Assembly: GCA_965243615.1 (NCBI GenBank)
Contig: CBDEVO010000003.1
Span: forward strand, 5,146,001 to 5,210,000
Origin: JAJEEA01 sp965243615
Lineage (GTDB): Bacteria > Acidobacteriota > Vicinamibacteria > Vicinamibacterales > UBA8438
Length of the DNA stretch: 64,000 nt
Reading direction: 5' to 3'
The notes beneath the pieces were generated by a model. It saw only the letters and a list, made by a program, of their open reading frames with translations. It was not told where the DNA came from and ran no database searches. Position 1 is the first letter of the stretch; each line of letters opens with the position of its first letter. This document shows positions 15,431 to 23,693 of this stretch, piece by piece. The translations under genes and the position numbers were made by a program.

Positions 15431-15932
15431 GGGCTCCTTGGGCGTCCGGCGGCACCGGCTCGATGACGGCGTTCAGCCAGTGCACCAGATCCTGCCGGTA
15501 CGGCGGGCCGACCTCGTGAATCCACCAGGCGAGGTCCTGGAACGTGTACGCGCCCTCGGCCTCGGCCCGCATCACGTCGACGATTTCGGACTCGCCGATG
15601 ATGGTGGCGGCGATGCACAGGTTCCGGTCCGTGGCCTCGCGCCCGCGGATTGCACGCTCGGCTTCGCCCGCCGTGGGCGGCTCCGGCCACCCGCAGCACG
15701 CGCCCGCGAGCACGTTCCGGATGGCGGGGCTCGGTTCGTTCGGGCCGCGCAGGGCGATTCCGAGGTACTCGCGACCCTCGTGCTCAGTGGTCCAGTCGGG
15801 GAACGTCGTCCACGCGCGGAGCTGCTCCGGTCTGTCCGACTCGCACTCCACGCCAAACGGTGCGGCTGCCGCCGCGCGCCTGGTCGGCTCACCGGTCAGC
15901 TGGGGCGTGGCCGCTCGCGAGCGCCGCTCCAT
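15408..15932 (-). CDS. Uncharacterised partner gene of the AbiEii-like nucleotidyltransferase
   Basis: About 174 residues if ATG 15932 is the start; the frame is open to 16130 and the start is uncertain. The C-terminal half has recognisable coding character (CIAATIIGESEIVDVMRAEAEG, TFQDLAWWIHEVGPPYRQDL). It overlaps the nucleotidyltransferase by 23 bp, so translation is probably coupled. It is a candidate antitoxin by position, but no DNA-binding motif is obvious and I do not recognise the family. Confidence 0.5.
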   Translation of the reverse strand: MERRSRAATPQLTGEPTRRAAAAAPFGVECESDRPEQLRAWTTFPDWTTEHEGREYLGIALRGPNEPSPAIRNVLAGACCGWPEPPTAGEAERAIRGREATDRNLCIAATIIGESEIVDVMRAEAEGAYTFQDLAWWIHEVGPPYRQDLVHWLNAVIEPVPPDAQGAREDARTP

Positions 15933-16123
15933 CGCTTCAGCCGGTTCCTGTCGGTTCTGTGGCTTGCCGGTCGCGGGTGATGCGCGTGATGACGGCGTCG
16001 CCGTTCCCGGCACACGTGGTCGAGGTATTGGCGGCGGCGTTTCCCGCCATGCGGCAGCGCTGACAACGCTCATCGACGATGTTCGCGGCGTGGGCAACAT
16101 TGGCGCACACATGGAAGGTGACG

Positions 16124-16447
16124 TCAACAAGATGCCGCCGGCGCTCTGGTCGACTTCGCCTCGACGTGCACGGTGACCCGGATGCGGCCATCGAGCGTGG
16201 CGAGGATCTTCATCAGCCGGTCCAGTGTGAACCGCCCGAGGCTCGCGTTGCGAATACGCGAGAAATCGGCGGCGGCGAATCCGCTGGCGTCCGCGGCCTT
16301 GCGGACCGTGAACTGGCGCTCATCCAGCACGGCGATGATTCGGGCCGCGACGATTGCCTTGGCCTGCCGCAGATCTGCATGAGGATCGCCGAAATCGCGG
16401 AAGACGTTCCCGCTCCCGTCGACGAGCTCGAAGTCGCCCTCGTTCAT
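16124..16447 (-). CDS. higA: HigA-type XRE antitoxin
   Basis: 107 residues from ATG 16447, which overlaps the toxin stop by 4 bp (16444-16447). Central helix-turn-helix: FTVRKAADASGFAAADFSRIRN, then LGRFTLDRLMKILATL, typical of the short antitoxins paired with Gp49-like HigB toxins. Toxin-first gene order is the normal higBA order. Likely represses its own promoter through the palindrome at 16801-16820. Confidence 0.82.
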   Translation of the reverse strand: MNEGDFELVDGSGNVFRDFGDPHADLRQAKAIVAARIIAVLDERQFTVRKAADASGFAAADFSRIRNASLGRFTLDRLMKILATLDGRIRVTVHVEAKSTRAPAASC

Positions 16448-16794
16448 GGCAGCAGCTCCTTCTTCAGTCGTTCCAACCGCGTCCGCACCAGATCGATCTC
16501 GGCTCTGGGGCTCTTGATCCCCACTTTCGACTTCTTCTGGAACGCATGAAGGACCCACAGGCCTGCCGCCATCTCCGTGACGTAGACGACACGCCAGGCG
16601 TCCGATCGATAGCGGACCGCGATCTCCATCACGCCGGGGCCCAAGCCCTTCAGCGGCTTGGCGATATCCGCCTTGCCGCCCTCTGCGGCAATCGTCAGGG
16701 CCGTGTTGACGCGATTCCGGACGGCATCAGGGAAGGCTTCGTACGCCTTGCGAGCGCCGCGGATCCATCCGATCGGGCGCGTCGCCCGGTTCAT
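16444..16794 (-). CDS. higB: HigB/RelE-like (Gp49 family) mRNA interferase toxin
   Basis: 116 residues. It shows the phage-derived Gp49/HigB-like toxin pattern: RKAYEAFPDAVRNRVNTAL, KPLKGLGPGVMEIAVRYRSDAWRVVYV, then VLHAFQKKSKVGIKSPRAEIDL. Family members cleave mRNA on the ribosome. It is first in a two-gene operon with higA, overlapping it by 4 bp. Both genes look intact, unlike several neighbours. Confidence 0.87.
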   Translation of the reverse strand: MNRATRPIGWIRGARKAYEAFPDAVRNRVNTALTIAAEGGKADIAKPLKGLGPGVMEIAVRYRSDAWRVVYVTEMAAGLWVLHAFQKKSKVGIKSPRAEIDLVRTRLERLKKELLP

Positions 16795-16800
16795 GCGGCA

Positions 16801-16820
16801 TGTTGGCAGATTTGCCTACA
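16801..16820 (-). promoter_or_regulatory. Candidate HigA operator
   Basis: TGTTGGCA-GATT-TGCCTACA is an inverted repeat with one mismatch, centred 17 bp upstream of the higB start at 16794. Its position between promoter and start fits autorepression by the HigA antitoxin. Confidence 0.5.
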
Positions 16821-16880
16821 CTTGGTCAACGGGACTTGACTCTGGACCGCCAAACGCCAAGCTGAAGCGCAGATACATTA

Positions 16881-16910
16881 CCCATGAGCATGCTACTCAC
16901 GAGTCATGCT
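16881..16910. repeat. 15-bp repeat (right copy)
   Basis: Two units, CCCATGAGCATGCTA (16881-16895) and CTCACGAGTCATGCT (16896-16910), match the unit family at 13256-13317. About 15 bp beyond, both sites also share CCGGTGGA and a nearby TTCG, so the similarity extends past the units themselves. Confidence 0.65.
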
Positions 16911-17043
16911 CTGGCCCCCGGTGGATAGGTTCGTCGATCGGACAAACGAACGCGCGCGGCTGGACAGGTGAGTCCAGGCGAGGAGACAGGAACGGCGGTC
17001 TGTCCGCCTCGAAGCCCGCGACGCGGGTCGGGCGCGCACTTCC

Positions 17044-19038
17044 CTATTCGCCCGGCAGCGCGAACACCACCAGCCGCTCGTTCCCCCGCGGCTCGCCGCT
17101 CGCCGGAGCCGAGACGTTGGCCGCGACGTACTGCCGCCCGTCGCTCCCCGCGTAGGTGATGGGGACGGCCTCCACGTTGTAGTCGAACTCCACCGCCCAC
17201 AGCTCCTCGCCGGTGCGCGAGTCGAACGCCCGGAAGCGGCGGTCGACGGTGGCGCCGATGAACACGAGGCCGCCGGCAGTGACGATGGGGCCGCCGACGT
17301 TGCGGCTGCCGACGCGCTGTTTGCCCTCGGGCAGCAGCTCGTCGATGCCCAGCGGCACTTCCCAGGCGATGTCGCCGGTGGCCACCTCGACCGCGACCAG
17401 ACGGGCCCAGGGCGGCTTGAAGCAGGGCAGGGCCCCGAGCCGCTCGCCGTCGGCGTCGAAGATGGGGGCCTCGAACGGCGGGCCGGCCTCGCGGACGAAC
17501 GCCACCTGGTCCTCGACGTCGGGGCCGTACAGCTCGTTCTCCGTCATCCAGCCGCTGATGGGCGCGTCCTTGGAGTTGACGAAGATGTAGCCGAGCTCGG
17601 GGTCGTAGGCGGTGCCGTTCCAGTTCACGCCACCGCCGGTGCCGGGGAACACGAGCGACGGCGGCGTGCCCTCCTGCCGATAGCGGATGGGCGTGTAGGG
17701 CCCGTCGTTGTAGTAGCCCACGGTGTCCCACAGCTCGCGGCACGCGGCGGCGTGCTCCGGCGTGGTGTCGCCGGCGGTGACGATGTCGTCGGGGCCGATG
17801 CTGACCCGCGACACCGGGGGCGGCGCGAGGGGGAACGGCTGGGTCGGCGAGTACTGCTCGCCGGGCACGTCGCCGACGGGGACCGGCCGCTCCTCGACCC
17901 CGTGGACGGGCTCGCCGGTCACGCGGTTCAGGATGAACATCCAGCCCGACTTGCCGACCTGGGCGAGGGCGGGGATGACCGCCCCGTCCCGCTCGATGTC
18001 CATCAGGCCGGGCGACGGCGGCAGGTTGTAGTCCCACAGCTCGCGGTGGATGTTCTGGAAGTACCAGGCGAGTTCGCCACTTGCGATGTCGATGGCGATG
18101 GTGGAGTTGGCGAAGAGGTTGTCGCCGGGGCGGTCGCCGCCGTAGAAGTTCGACCCCGGGCTGCTCACGGGCATGTAGACGAGGCCGCGCTCCTCGTCGA
18201 CGGTGAGGGTGAACGCCCACACGTTGTTCCCGATGCGATCGCGGAAGCTCTGGTTGCCCCAGGTCTCGCTGCCGAAGTCGCTCTCGGTGGGCAGGGTCGG
18301 GAACTCCCAGAGCAGGGTGCCGGACGCGTCGAGGGCCCGCGGCCAGGCGCGGGCCGGCTCTCCCCCGCCCCGGGGCTGGTTCAGGTGGGGCGCGATGTGA
18401 CGCTGTCCCGGCCCGAAGGCGCTCGAGCCCAGGATCAGGGTGCCGTCGTGGACCACAGGCACCCCGGTGTAGGGGATGCGCACCGGCGCCTCACCGCCGT
18501 CGCCGAACGCGGGGTCCGGCTCGCCGGTCGCCGCCTTCAGGGCCACGACCTTCGACAGGCTCGTGAAGTAGATGCGGGCCTCGTGGTCGTCGGTGGCCGG
18601 CCCGTAGGCGACGCCGCGGAACGACGCCAGCCCCTCGGCCAGCTCGTGCCGCCAGATCTCCTCGCCGGTCTCGGGCCGCAGGGCCACCACCCGGTTCCCG
18701 GACGCGAGGTACATCACGCCGTCGACCACGATCGGCGTCACCTGCTGGAAGAGCTCGGCCGGGCTCGGCCCCTCGATGAACCCGTCCTCGGGATGGAACC
18801 GGTACGACCAGACCTCCTCGAGCGAGGCGACGTTCGACGCGTCGATCTGGTCGAGGGGCGAGTAGCGGGTGCCGGCGAGGTCGCGGTTGTAGGTCGGCCA
18901 GTCGGCGGCGGCGCTACGCTCGGCCTCCTGGGCCAGCACCGGCGCCGAGACCATCGCGGTCGCCACCAGCGTCCAGGCCACGCTGCCCGCGCACGACGAA
19001 ATCCACCGGGACGTACGCCCTGCCGTCATGAATCGCAT
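17044..19038 (-). CDS. PQQ-dependent dehydrogenase (glucose/quinate type propeller)
   Basis: 664 residues from ATG 19038, with a signal peptide ending SAPVLAQEAE. Quinoprotein propeller: DWPTYNRDLAGTRYSPLDQI at the N-terminus, tryptophan-docking repeats (ALRPETGEEIWRHE, AIDIASGELAWYFQ, AFDSRTGEELWAVE) and a C-terminal ITYAGSDGRQYVAA strand. There is no CxxCH and no N-terminal membrane helices, so it is a soluble periplasmic enzyme. Substrate not predictable. Sequence layout differs from the other two quinoproteins here, so the three are not recent copies. Confidence 0.87.
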   Translation of the reverse strand: MRFMTAGRTSRWISSCAGSVAWTLVATAMVSAPVLAQEAERSAAADWPTYNRDLAGTRYSPLDQIDASNVASLEEVWSYRFHPEDGFIEGPSPAELFQQVTPIVVDGVMYLASGNRVVALRPETGEEIWRHELAEGLASFRGVAYGPATDDHEARIYFTSLSKVVALKAATGEPDPAFGDGGEAPVRIPYTGVPVVHDGTLILGSSAFGPGQRHIAPHLNQPRGGGEPARAWPRALDASGTLLWEFPTLPTESDFGSETWGNQSFRDRIGNNVWAFTLTVDEERGLVYMPVSSPGSNFYGGDRPGDNLFANSTIAIDIASGELAWYFQNIHRELWDYNLPPSPGLMDIERDGAVIPALAQVGKSGWMFILNRVTGEPVHGVEERPVPVGDVPGEQYSPTQPFPLAPPPVSRVSIGPDDIVTAGDTTPEHAAACRELWDTVGYYNDGPYTPIRYRQEGTPPSLVFPGTGGGVNWNGTAYDPELGYIFVNSKDAPISGWMTENELYGPDVEDQVAFVREAGPPFEAPIFDADGERLGALPCFKPPWARLVAVEVATGDIAWEVPLGIDELLPEGKQRVGSRNVGGPIVTAGGLVFIGATVDRRFRAFDSRTGEELWAVEFDYNVEAVPITYAGSDGRQYVAANVSAPASGEPRGNERLVVFALPGE

Positions 19039-19040
19039 GG

Positions 19041-19123
19041 GGCTGTCTCCTCTCGCTTCCCGGGGAAAGGCAACCTGGTCCGGACGGCCCGCGGCATCCG
19101 AGAGGCTGTCTCCTCTCGCTTCG
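19041..19123. repeat. Direct repeat in the 5' region of the PQQ dehydrogenase, 63-bp period
   Basis: GGCTGTCTCCTCTCGCTTC is found at 19041-19059 and again at 19104-19122. On the minus strand it contains the ribosome-binding segment (GAGAGGAGAC) just upstream of the dehydrogenase start, so that segment has been duplicated. Confidence 0.85.
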
Positions 19124-19138
19124 CGGGAAGACCCGCCG

Positions 19139-19531
19139 TCAGGTGATCCGCTGCCGGCCGAACTCCGCCTGCAGCCGCTGGATGCGCTCGTCCGTGGCGC
19201 GGCGAATCTCCTCCACGACGGACAGCGCGCGCCGGCCGGCGTCTCCCGCGAGCTGCGCCTCGGTCGAAGCGTCTATCTCGGCCCGCAACGCCGCAAGCCG
19301 GTCAAGGGTGTCCCGCGCCTCGTCCAGACGCTGCCGCCACACTTCGTGGCGAGACCGCGTGTCGGGCCGCCCGCTCAGCTCGTCGAGGATCGCGATCTCG
19401 TCACGGGCAATCGCCTCGAGATCGGCAATGGTCTGCAGCAGCGGACCCCGCACATCGCCGGCTTCACGCCCGCACCCGAGGGCGGCCAGCATCGCCAGGG
19501 CGGCGAGGCCGGCCGCTACGCGCCCGAGCAT
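19139..19531 (-). CDS. Small lipoprotein, helical
   Basis: 130 residues from ATG 19531, five bases after the stop of the DUF1552 gene. Signal peptide with lipobox LAALGC (Cys20), then an almost wholly helical, charged sequence likely to form a coiled coil (residues 30-125: ADLEAIARDEIAILDEL, LDEARDTLDRLAALRAEI, VVEEIRRATDERIQRLQAEF). Third gene of the DUF1592-DUF1552 operon. Function unknown; a scaffold or assembly factor for its exported neighbours would be guesswork. Confidence 0.75.
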   Translation of the reverse strand: MLGRVAAGLAALAMLAALGCGREAGDVRGPLLQTIADLEAIARDEIAILDELSGRPDTRSRHEVWRQRLDEARDTLDRLAALRAEIDASTEAQLAGDAGRRALSVVEEIRRATDERIQRLQAEFGRQRIT

Positions 19532-19536
19532 TGCCC

Positions 19537-20871
19537 CTACACGCCGGACAGCGGCTCGAGGGGCAGCCGGCCGTTGCTGTGGCCGAGCTTCTCGAGGGGC
19601 ACCCCCATCTTGTCGAGCAGGCTCAGGTGCAGGTTGGCCAGCGGCGTGTCCTCGGAGTACTTGACGTGCCGCCCGCCGGTGCCCGCCCCGCCGCCGGCGA
19701 GAAGGATGGGCAGGTTGTACGAGGCGTGGGAGTTGCTGTCCGCCATGCCCGCGCCGTAGACGATCATCGAGCGGTCGAGCAGGGTGCCGTCGCCGTCCTG
19801 CGTGTTCGCCAGCCGGTCGACGAAGGCCGAGAAGAGCTGCACGTGGTACTGGTTGATCTTCGTCAGCTTGGCGAGCTTCTCGGGGTCGCGCTGGTGGTGC
19901 GAGATCGGATGGTGGGCGTCGGGCACCCCGATCTCCGCGTACGTCCGCCCGGTGATCTCCCGCCCCATCATGAACGTCACGACCCGGGTGAGGTCCGTCT
20001 CGTAGGCCAGGGCCATCAGGTCGAACATCAGCTTCGCATGGTCGCCGACGGTGTCGGGGATGCCGGCGGGCTGGGCCACCACCGGCAATTCGCGGTCGCT
20101 CTGCGCCTCGGCCATCTGGATGCGCCGCTCGATGTCGCGCACCGCGTCGAGGTACTGGCCGAGCTTGGCCTGGTCGCCGGCCCCGAGCTGCCGCGAGAGG
20201 TCGGCGGCGCGGTCGTTGACCGAGTCGAGGAGGCTCGCGTCCTTCTCGAGCCGCGCCCGGCGGATCGCGGGGTCGGTGCTGCCGGTGTCGCCGAACAGGC
20301 GCTCGAACACCGCCCGCGGGTTGTTCTCCATCGGCAGCGGGGTCACGTCGTTGGCCCACGCAATGGTGTTGGTGTAGGCGCAACTGAACCCGTCGTCGCA
20401 CGACCCCGCGAAGTCGCGGCCGTCGAGGGCGAGCTCGAGGGTCGCGAGCTGCGTCTCGCGGCCGTGCACGCGGCCCGCGAGCTGGTCCATCGAGACCCCG
20501 CCCCGCAGGTCCGAGCCGTCGTCGGGCTTCGACGGCACCCCGGTGAGGAACCGGGTCGAGGAGCGGGCGTGCGGCCCCTCGCTCTCGACGCCGTGCATGC
20601 CCGACAGCACCTGGACGTGCGAGCGGAACGGCTCGAGCGGCTTCATGATGGTCGGGAACTCGAAGCCCTTGCCCTCGGTGGGCGGGGTCCAGTGCGGCAT
20701 CATCATCCCGTTGGGGACGTACACCACGCCGAGCCGGCGCACCGGGGCCGCCGCGGTGGTGCGCAGGGCCGCGAACGCCGGCACCATCCCGTCGAGCAGC
20801 GGCAACGCGAGCGAGGCCCCGAGCCCTCGGAGCACGGTACGACGGGGAAGCGCCTTCTGGGTGACGATCAT
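19537..20871 (-). CDS. DUF1552 exported protein
   Basis: 444 residues. Start ATG 20871 overlaps the upstream stop (ATGA). An N-terminal Tat-like segment (PRRTVLRGLGASLALPLL) is followed by the DUF1552 body: VVYVPNGMMMPHWTP, LSGMHG, HARSSTRFLTG, SMDQLAG, MIVYGAGMADSNSHASYNLP and LANLHLSLLDKMGV. DUF1552 proteins nearly always sit beside DUF1592-type cytochrome proteins in Planctomycetes, Verrucomicrobia and Acidobacteria; the biochemical role is not established. Translational coupling to the DUF1592 gene supports a joint function. Confidence 0.88.
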   Translation of the reverse strand: MIVTQKALPRRTVLRGLGASLALPLLDGMVPAFAALRTTAAAPVRRLGVVYVPNGMMMPHWTPPTEGKGFEFPTIMKPLEPFRSHVQVLSGMHGVESEGPHARSSTRFLTGVPSKPDDGSDLRGGVSMDQLAGRVHGRETQLATLELALDGRDFAGSCDDGFSCAYTNTIAWANDVTPLPMENNPRAVFERLFGDTGSTDPAIRRARLEKDASLLDSVNDRAADLSRQLGAGDQAKLGQYLDAVRDIERRIQMAEAQSDRELPVVAQPAGIPDTVGDHAKLMFDLMALAYETDLTRVVTFMMGREITGRTYAEIGVPDAHHPISHHQRDPEKLAKLTKINQYHVQLFSAFVDRLANTQDGDGTLLDRSMIVYGAGMADSNSHASYNLPILLAGGGAGTGGRHVKYSEDTPLANLHLSLLDKMGVPLEKLGHSNGRLPLEPLSGV

Positions 20872-23327
20872 GATTCGGTCCTCCGCATCCGGAACGGTGT
20901 GCTCTTCACGATGCCGACAATGATAGACGACCAGCGGTAGTTGTCGGAAGCCGCCTCGCGGGTGATCGCCCGCACGGTGGGGCGGTCGTAGTACTCCGGC
21001 CCCCGCCCCAGCCCGTAGGCGAGCAGCTTCTCGGTCAGGGTCTGTGCGAACTGGTGGCGCCGCTCCATCAGGAGCGAGCGCAGCCCCGTCGGCCCGTCGA
21101 ACGCGCTGCCGTCGGGCAACCGCCCGGACGAGTCGATGGGCAGGCCGGCAGTGCCCGTCGTGCGCCAGCGCCCCACCGCGTCGTAGTTCTCGAGGGCCAG
21201 CCCCAAGGGGTCCATCGGGGCGTGGCACACCGAGCAGGCGGGGCTCTCGCGGTGCCGCGCGAGCCGGTCGCGCACGGTGGCGGCCCGGCCGTCCTCGCCC
21301 CGCTCCGGCAGGTCGGGCACGTCGGCGGGGGGCGGGGGCGGTGGCGTGCCGAGGATGTTGATGAGCATCCACTTGCCGCGCAGCACCGGCGACGTCCGGT
21401 TCGGGTACGACGTCACCGTCAGCACGCTGCCGTGCCCGAAGATGCCGCCGCGCCGCTCGGCCAGCTCGTCGTCAAGGCGCACCCGCCGGAAGTGGCTGCC
21501 GTAGACGCTGGGGATGCCGTAGTGGGCGGCGAGCCGCTCGTTGACGAAGGTGTAGTCGGCCCCGAGCAGGTCGAGCACGCTGCGGTCCTCGCGCAGCAGG
21601 CTGTCGACGAAGAGCTCCGTCTCCTGCCGGAACGCCTCGCGCAGGTTCTCGTCGAACTCGGGGAAGGTGATGGCGTCGGGCACCACGCTGCGCAGGTTGC
21701 GCAGGTACAGCCACTGGCCCGCGAAGTTGCGCACCAGCTCGGTCGCCCGCGGGTCGGCGAGCATGCGCCGGGCCTGCTGCTCGAGCACGTCGGGGTCGCG
21801 GAGCCGGCCCGCCTCGGCGAGGCCGAGCAGCTCGTCGTCGGGCCCGGTCGACCACAGGAAGAACGAGAGCCGCGACGCGAGGTCGAGGTCGCTCAGCGCG
21901 TAGGCGGTCCCCGGCCCCGCGTCGACGGGGTCGCGCACCACGCGGAACAGGAAGTCGGGGGCGATGAGCACGCGCTCGAGGGCGAGCTGGATGCCCGCGT
22001 CGAAGCTGCCGCCGTCGCGGCCCGCCCGGTAGAACTGCATCAGGGTGCCGAGGTCGCCCGCGTCGACGGGCCGGCGGTAGGCGCGGCGGGCCAGCGAGCC
22101 GAGGATCTCGCGCGCGCACCGCTCCTCGTCGGCCGCGGCGTCGCTCTCGGGCCGGCACGTGAAGATGGCGCGCCGGCTCGGGGTGTCTCCCGGCCCGCCC
22201 GCGGTGGTGTAGGGGCCGCCGACGACGACGTGCTCGACCGCCGCGTTGCCGTCCCGCATCTCGTTCACGGCCACCGCGAATACGCTCTGCCGGGGCTGCA
22301 GCACCCCTTCGGGCTCGGTGAACCGCCGCACGAACGAGACCCCGACGACGCGCGGGCCGGCCTCGGCCTCGAAGCGCACCCGCATGTTGGCGTCGGCGAA
22401 GAGCATGTACTCTTCCCACTCGGGGTCGCCGAACAGGTTGCCGCCGTAGCTGGCCGGGGCCTGCACCCCCTCGGGCTCCTCGCCGCCGAAGACGAAGGTC
22501 CGGACGAGCTCGCCGTCCAGCCGCACCTCGAGCTCGTGGCGCGACCCCATGCCCCGCACGTAGTTCACGTAGTTGCGGTGCAGGCGTATCTGGAGGTCGT
22601 ACTCGCCGTCGACGGGAAAGACGTGCCGGATGGCGATGCCCCCGCGCGACCCGAACGGCAGATCGTCGCTCATGCGGTCGTCCTGCAGCAGGAGGATGGG
22701 GACCTTGTAGGTCTCCGCCGCCGGGCCCTGGGGAGCTTCGCCGAGCGCGGTCCGGCCGATCTTGCGGGCGGCCGACAGGTAACGCTCCATGAGGGCCGAC
22801 GAGACGGTCAGCACGTCGGCGTTGTTGTCGAAGCCGTACTCGTCGAAGTCGTCGGCGGGCAGCAGGTCGTCGACGTCGACGTCCACCGCCAGCAGGTCGC
22901 GCACCGCGTTGGCGTACTCGGCCCGGTTCAGGCGGTGCACGGCCTGGGTGCGTCCGGGGTCCGGCGCGCGCACGGCGACGCGGTCGATCTCCGATTCCAG
23001 CCACCCGGCGATCCGGTCGTAGGTCCCGGTGTCGGGTCGGGGACGGCCGACCGGGGGCATGGCGCGGGTGCGCAGCTTCGCCACCACCTTCTCCCACAGC
23101 TCGGCGTGGCCGGCGACGTCGGAGAGGTCCTGGCCGTCCAGGCTCAGGCCGGCGGTGCGGAGCCGGTCGTTGTGGCAGGTGAGGCAGTAGCGGTCGACGG
23201 TCGCCGCGAGCAGCTCAGGGCCGGCGTCGGGCTGCGCGGCCGCCCCCGTGGGGGCGAGGGCCGGCCCCAGAAGCGCGACCAGGGCCGCAGCCGCCCCGAG
23301 ACGAGTCCGTTGGGCAACAGCTAACAT
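20868..23327 (-). CDS. DUF1592-family exported cytochrome-like protein
   Basis: 819 residues from ATG 23327. Signal peptide (LVALLGPALAPTGAAAQ), then a cytochrome c-like domain with a single heme motif CLTCH (C48-H52). The DUF1587/1592/1595/1588/1585 series follows: VHRLNRAEYANAVRDLLAVDVD, DDFDEYGFDNNADVL, ALSDLDLASRLSFFLWSTGPDDELL, FAGQWLYLRNL, YPNRTSPVLRGKWML, HRESPACSVCHAPMDPLG. The second Cys pair (CSVCH) may bind another heme. Role unknown; often linked to redox chemistry on polymers. It heads a three-gene operon. Confidence 0.88.
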   Translation of the reverse strand: MLAVAQRTRLGAAAALVALLGPALAPTGAAAQPDAGPELLAATVDRYCLTCHNDRLRTAGLSLDGQDLSDVAGHAELWEKVVAKLRTRAMPPVGRPRPDTGTYDRIAGWLESEIDRVAVRAPDPGRTQAVHRLNRAEYANAVRDLLAVDVDVDDLLPADDFDEYGFDNNADVLTVSSALMERYLSAARKIGRTALGEAPQGPAAETYKVPILLLQDDRMSDDLPFGSRGGIAIRHVFPVDGEYDLQIRLHRNYVNYVRGMGSRHELEVRLDGELVRTFVFGGEEPEGVQAPASYGGNLFGDPEWEEYMLFADANMRVRFEAEAGPRVVGVSFVRRFTEPEGVLQPRQSVFAVAVNEMRDGNAAVEHVVVGGPYTTAGGPGDTPSRRAIFTCRPESDAAADEERCAREILGSLARRAYRRPVDAGDLGTLMQFYRAGRDGGSFDAGIQLALERVLIAPDFLFRVVRDPVDAGPGTAYALSDLDLASRLSFFLWSTGPDDELLGLAEAGRLRDPDVLEQQARRMLADPRATELVRNFAGQWLYLRNLRSVVPDAITFPEFDENLREAFRQETELFVDSLLREDRSVLDLLGADYTFVNERLAAHYGIPSVYGSHFRRVRLDDELAERRGGIFGHGSVLTVTSYPNRTSPVLRGKWMLINILGTPPPPPPADVPDLPERGEDGRAATVRDRLARHRESPACSVCHAPMDPLGLALENYDAVGRWRTTGTAGLPIDSSGRLPDGSAFDGPTGLRSLLMERRHQFAQTLTEKLLAYGLGRGPEYYDRPTVRAITREAASDNYRWSSIIVGIVKSTPFRMRRTES

Positions 23328-23693
23328 CGTCGGTCGGCCCTCCTGCACGCCGCCGGGAACCCGCCTGGACCGTTGTGTCGCGACACGCCGGCATGCCCAC
23401 GGAGCGCCGGATGGGCAACAGGCATGAGACGAAGCATGCCGCCGGTCAGGAAGAACAGCCCCTGCGCGCTGGTCGATGTGACTATGGGACGGCGATTCCG
23501 CCACCGAACAACCCGCTGATAGTCTGGCCGAACCCTTGCACAGTGTCAATCGAGCGCGCTCCGGCGGCCGCGTCGCGGATATGATCCCGGGGGCCAGCCG
23601 GACCCCGGACATGCCCTTCTCGAAGCGACATGGAAGCGGCATAATCGGCGCCTGCCGGGGGTCTTCGGTGTCGAAGCCAATCCGGTCCTGACC
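23328..23693. other. Divergent intergenic region
   Basis: 366 bp between the DUF1592 operon (minus) and the kinase gene (plus), so it should carry promoters for both. I saw no convincing -35/-10 pair, gene or strong hairpin. Confidence 0.4.
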
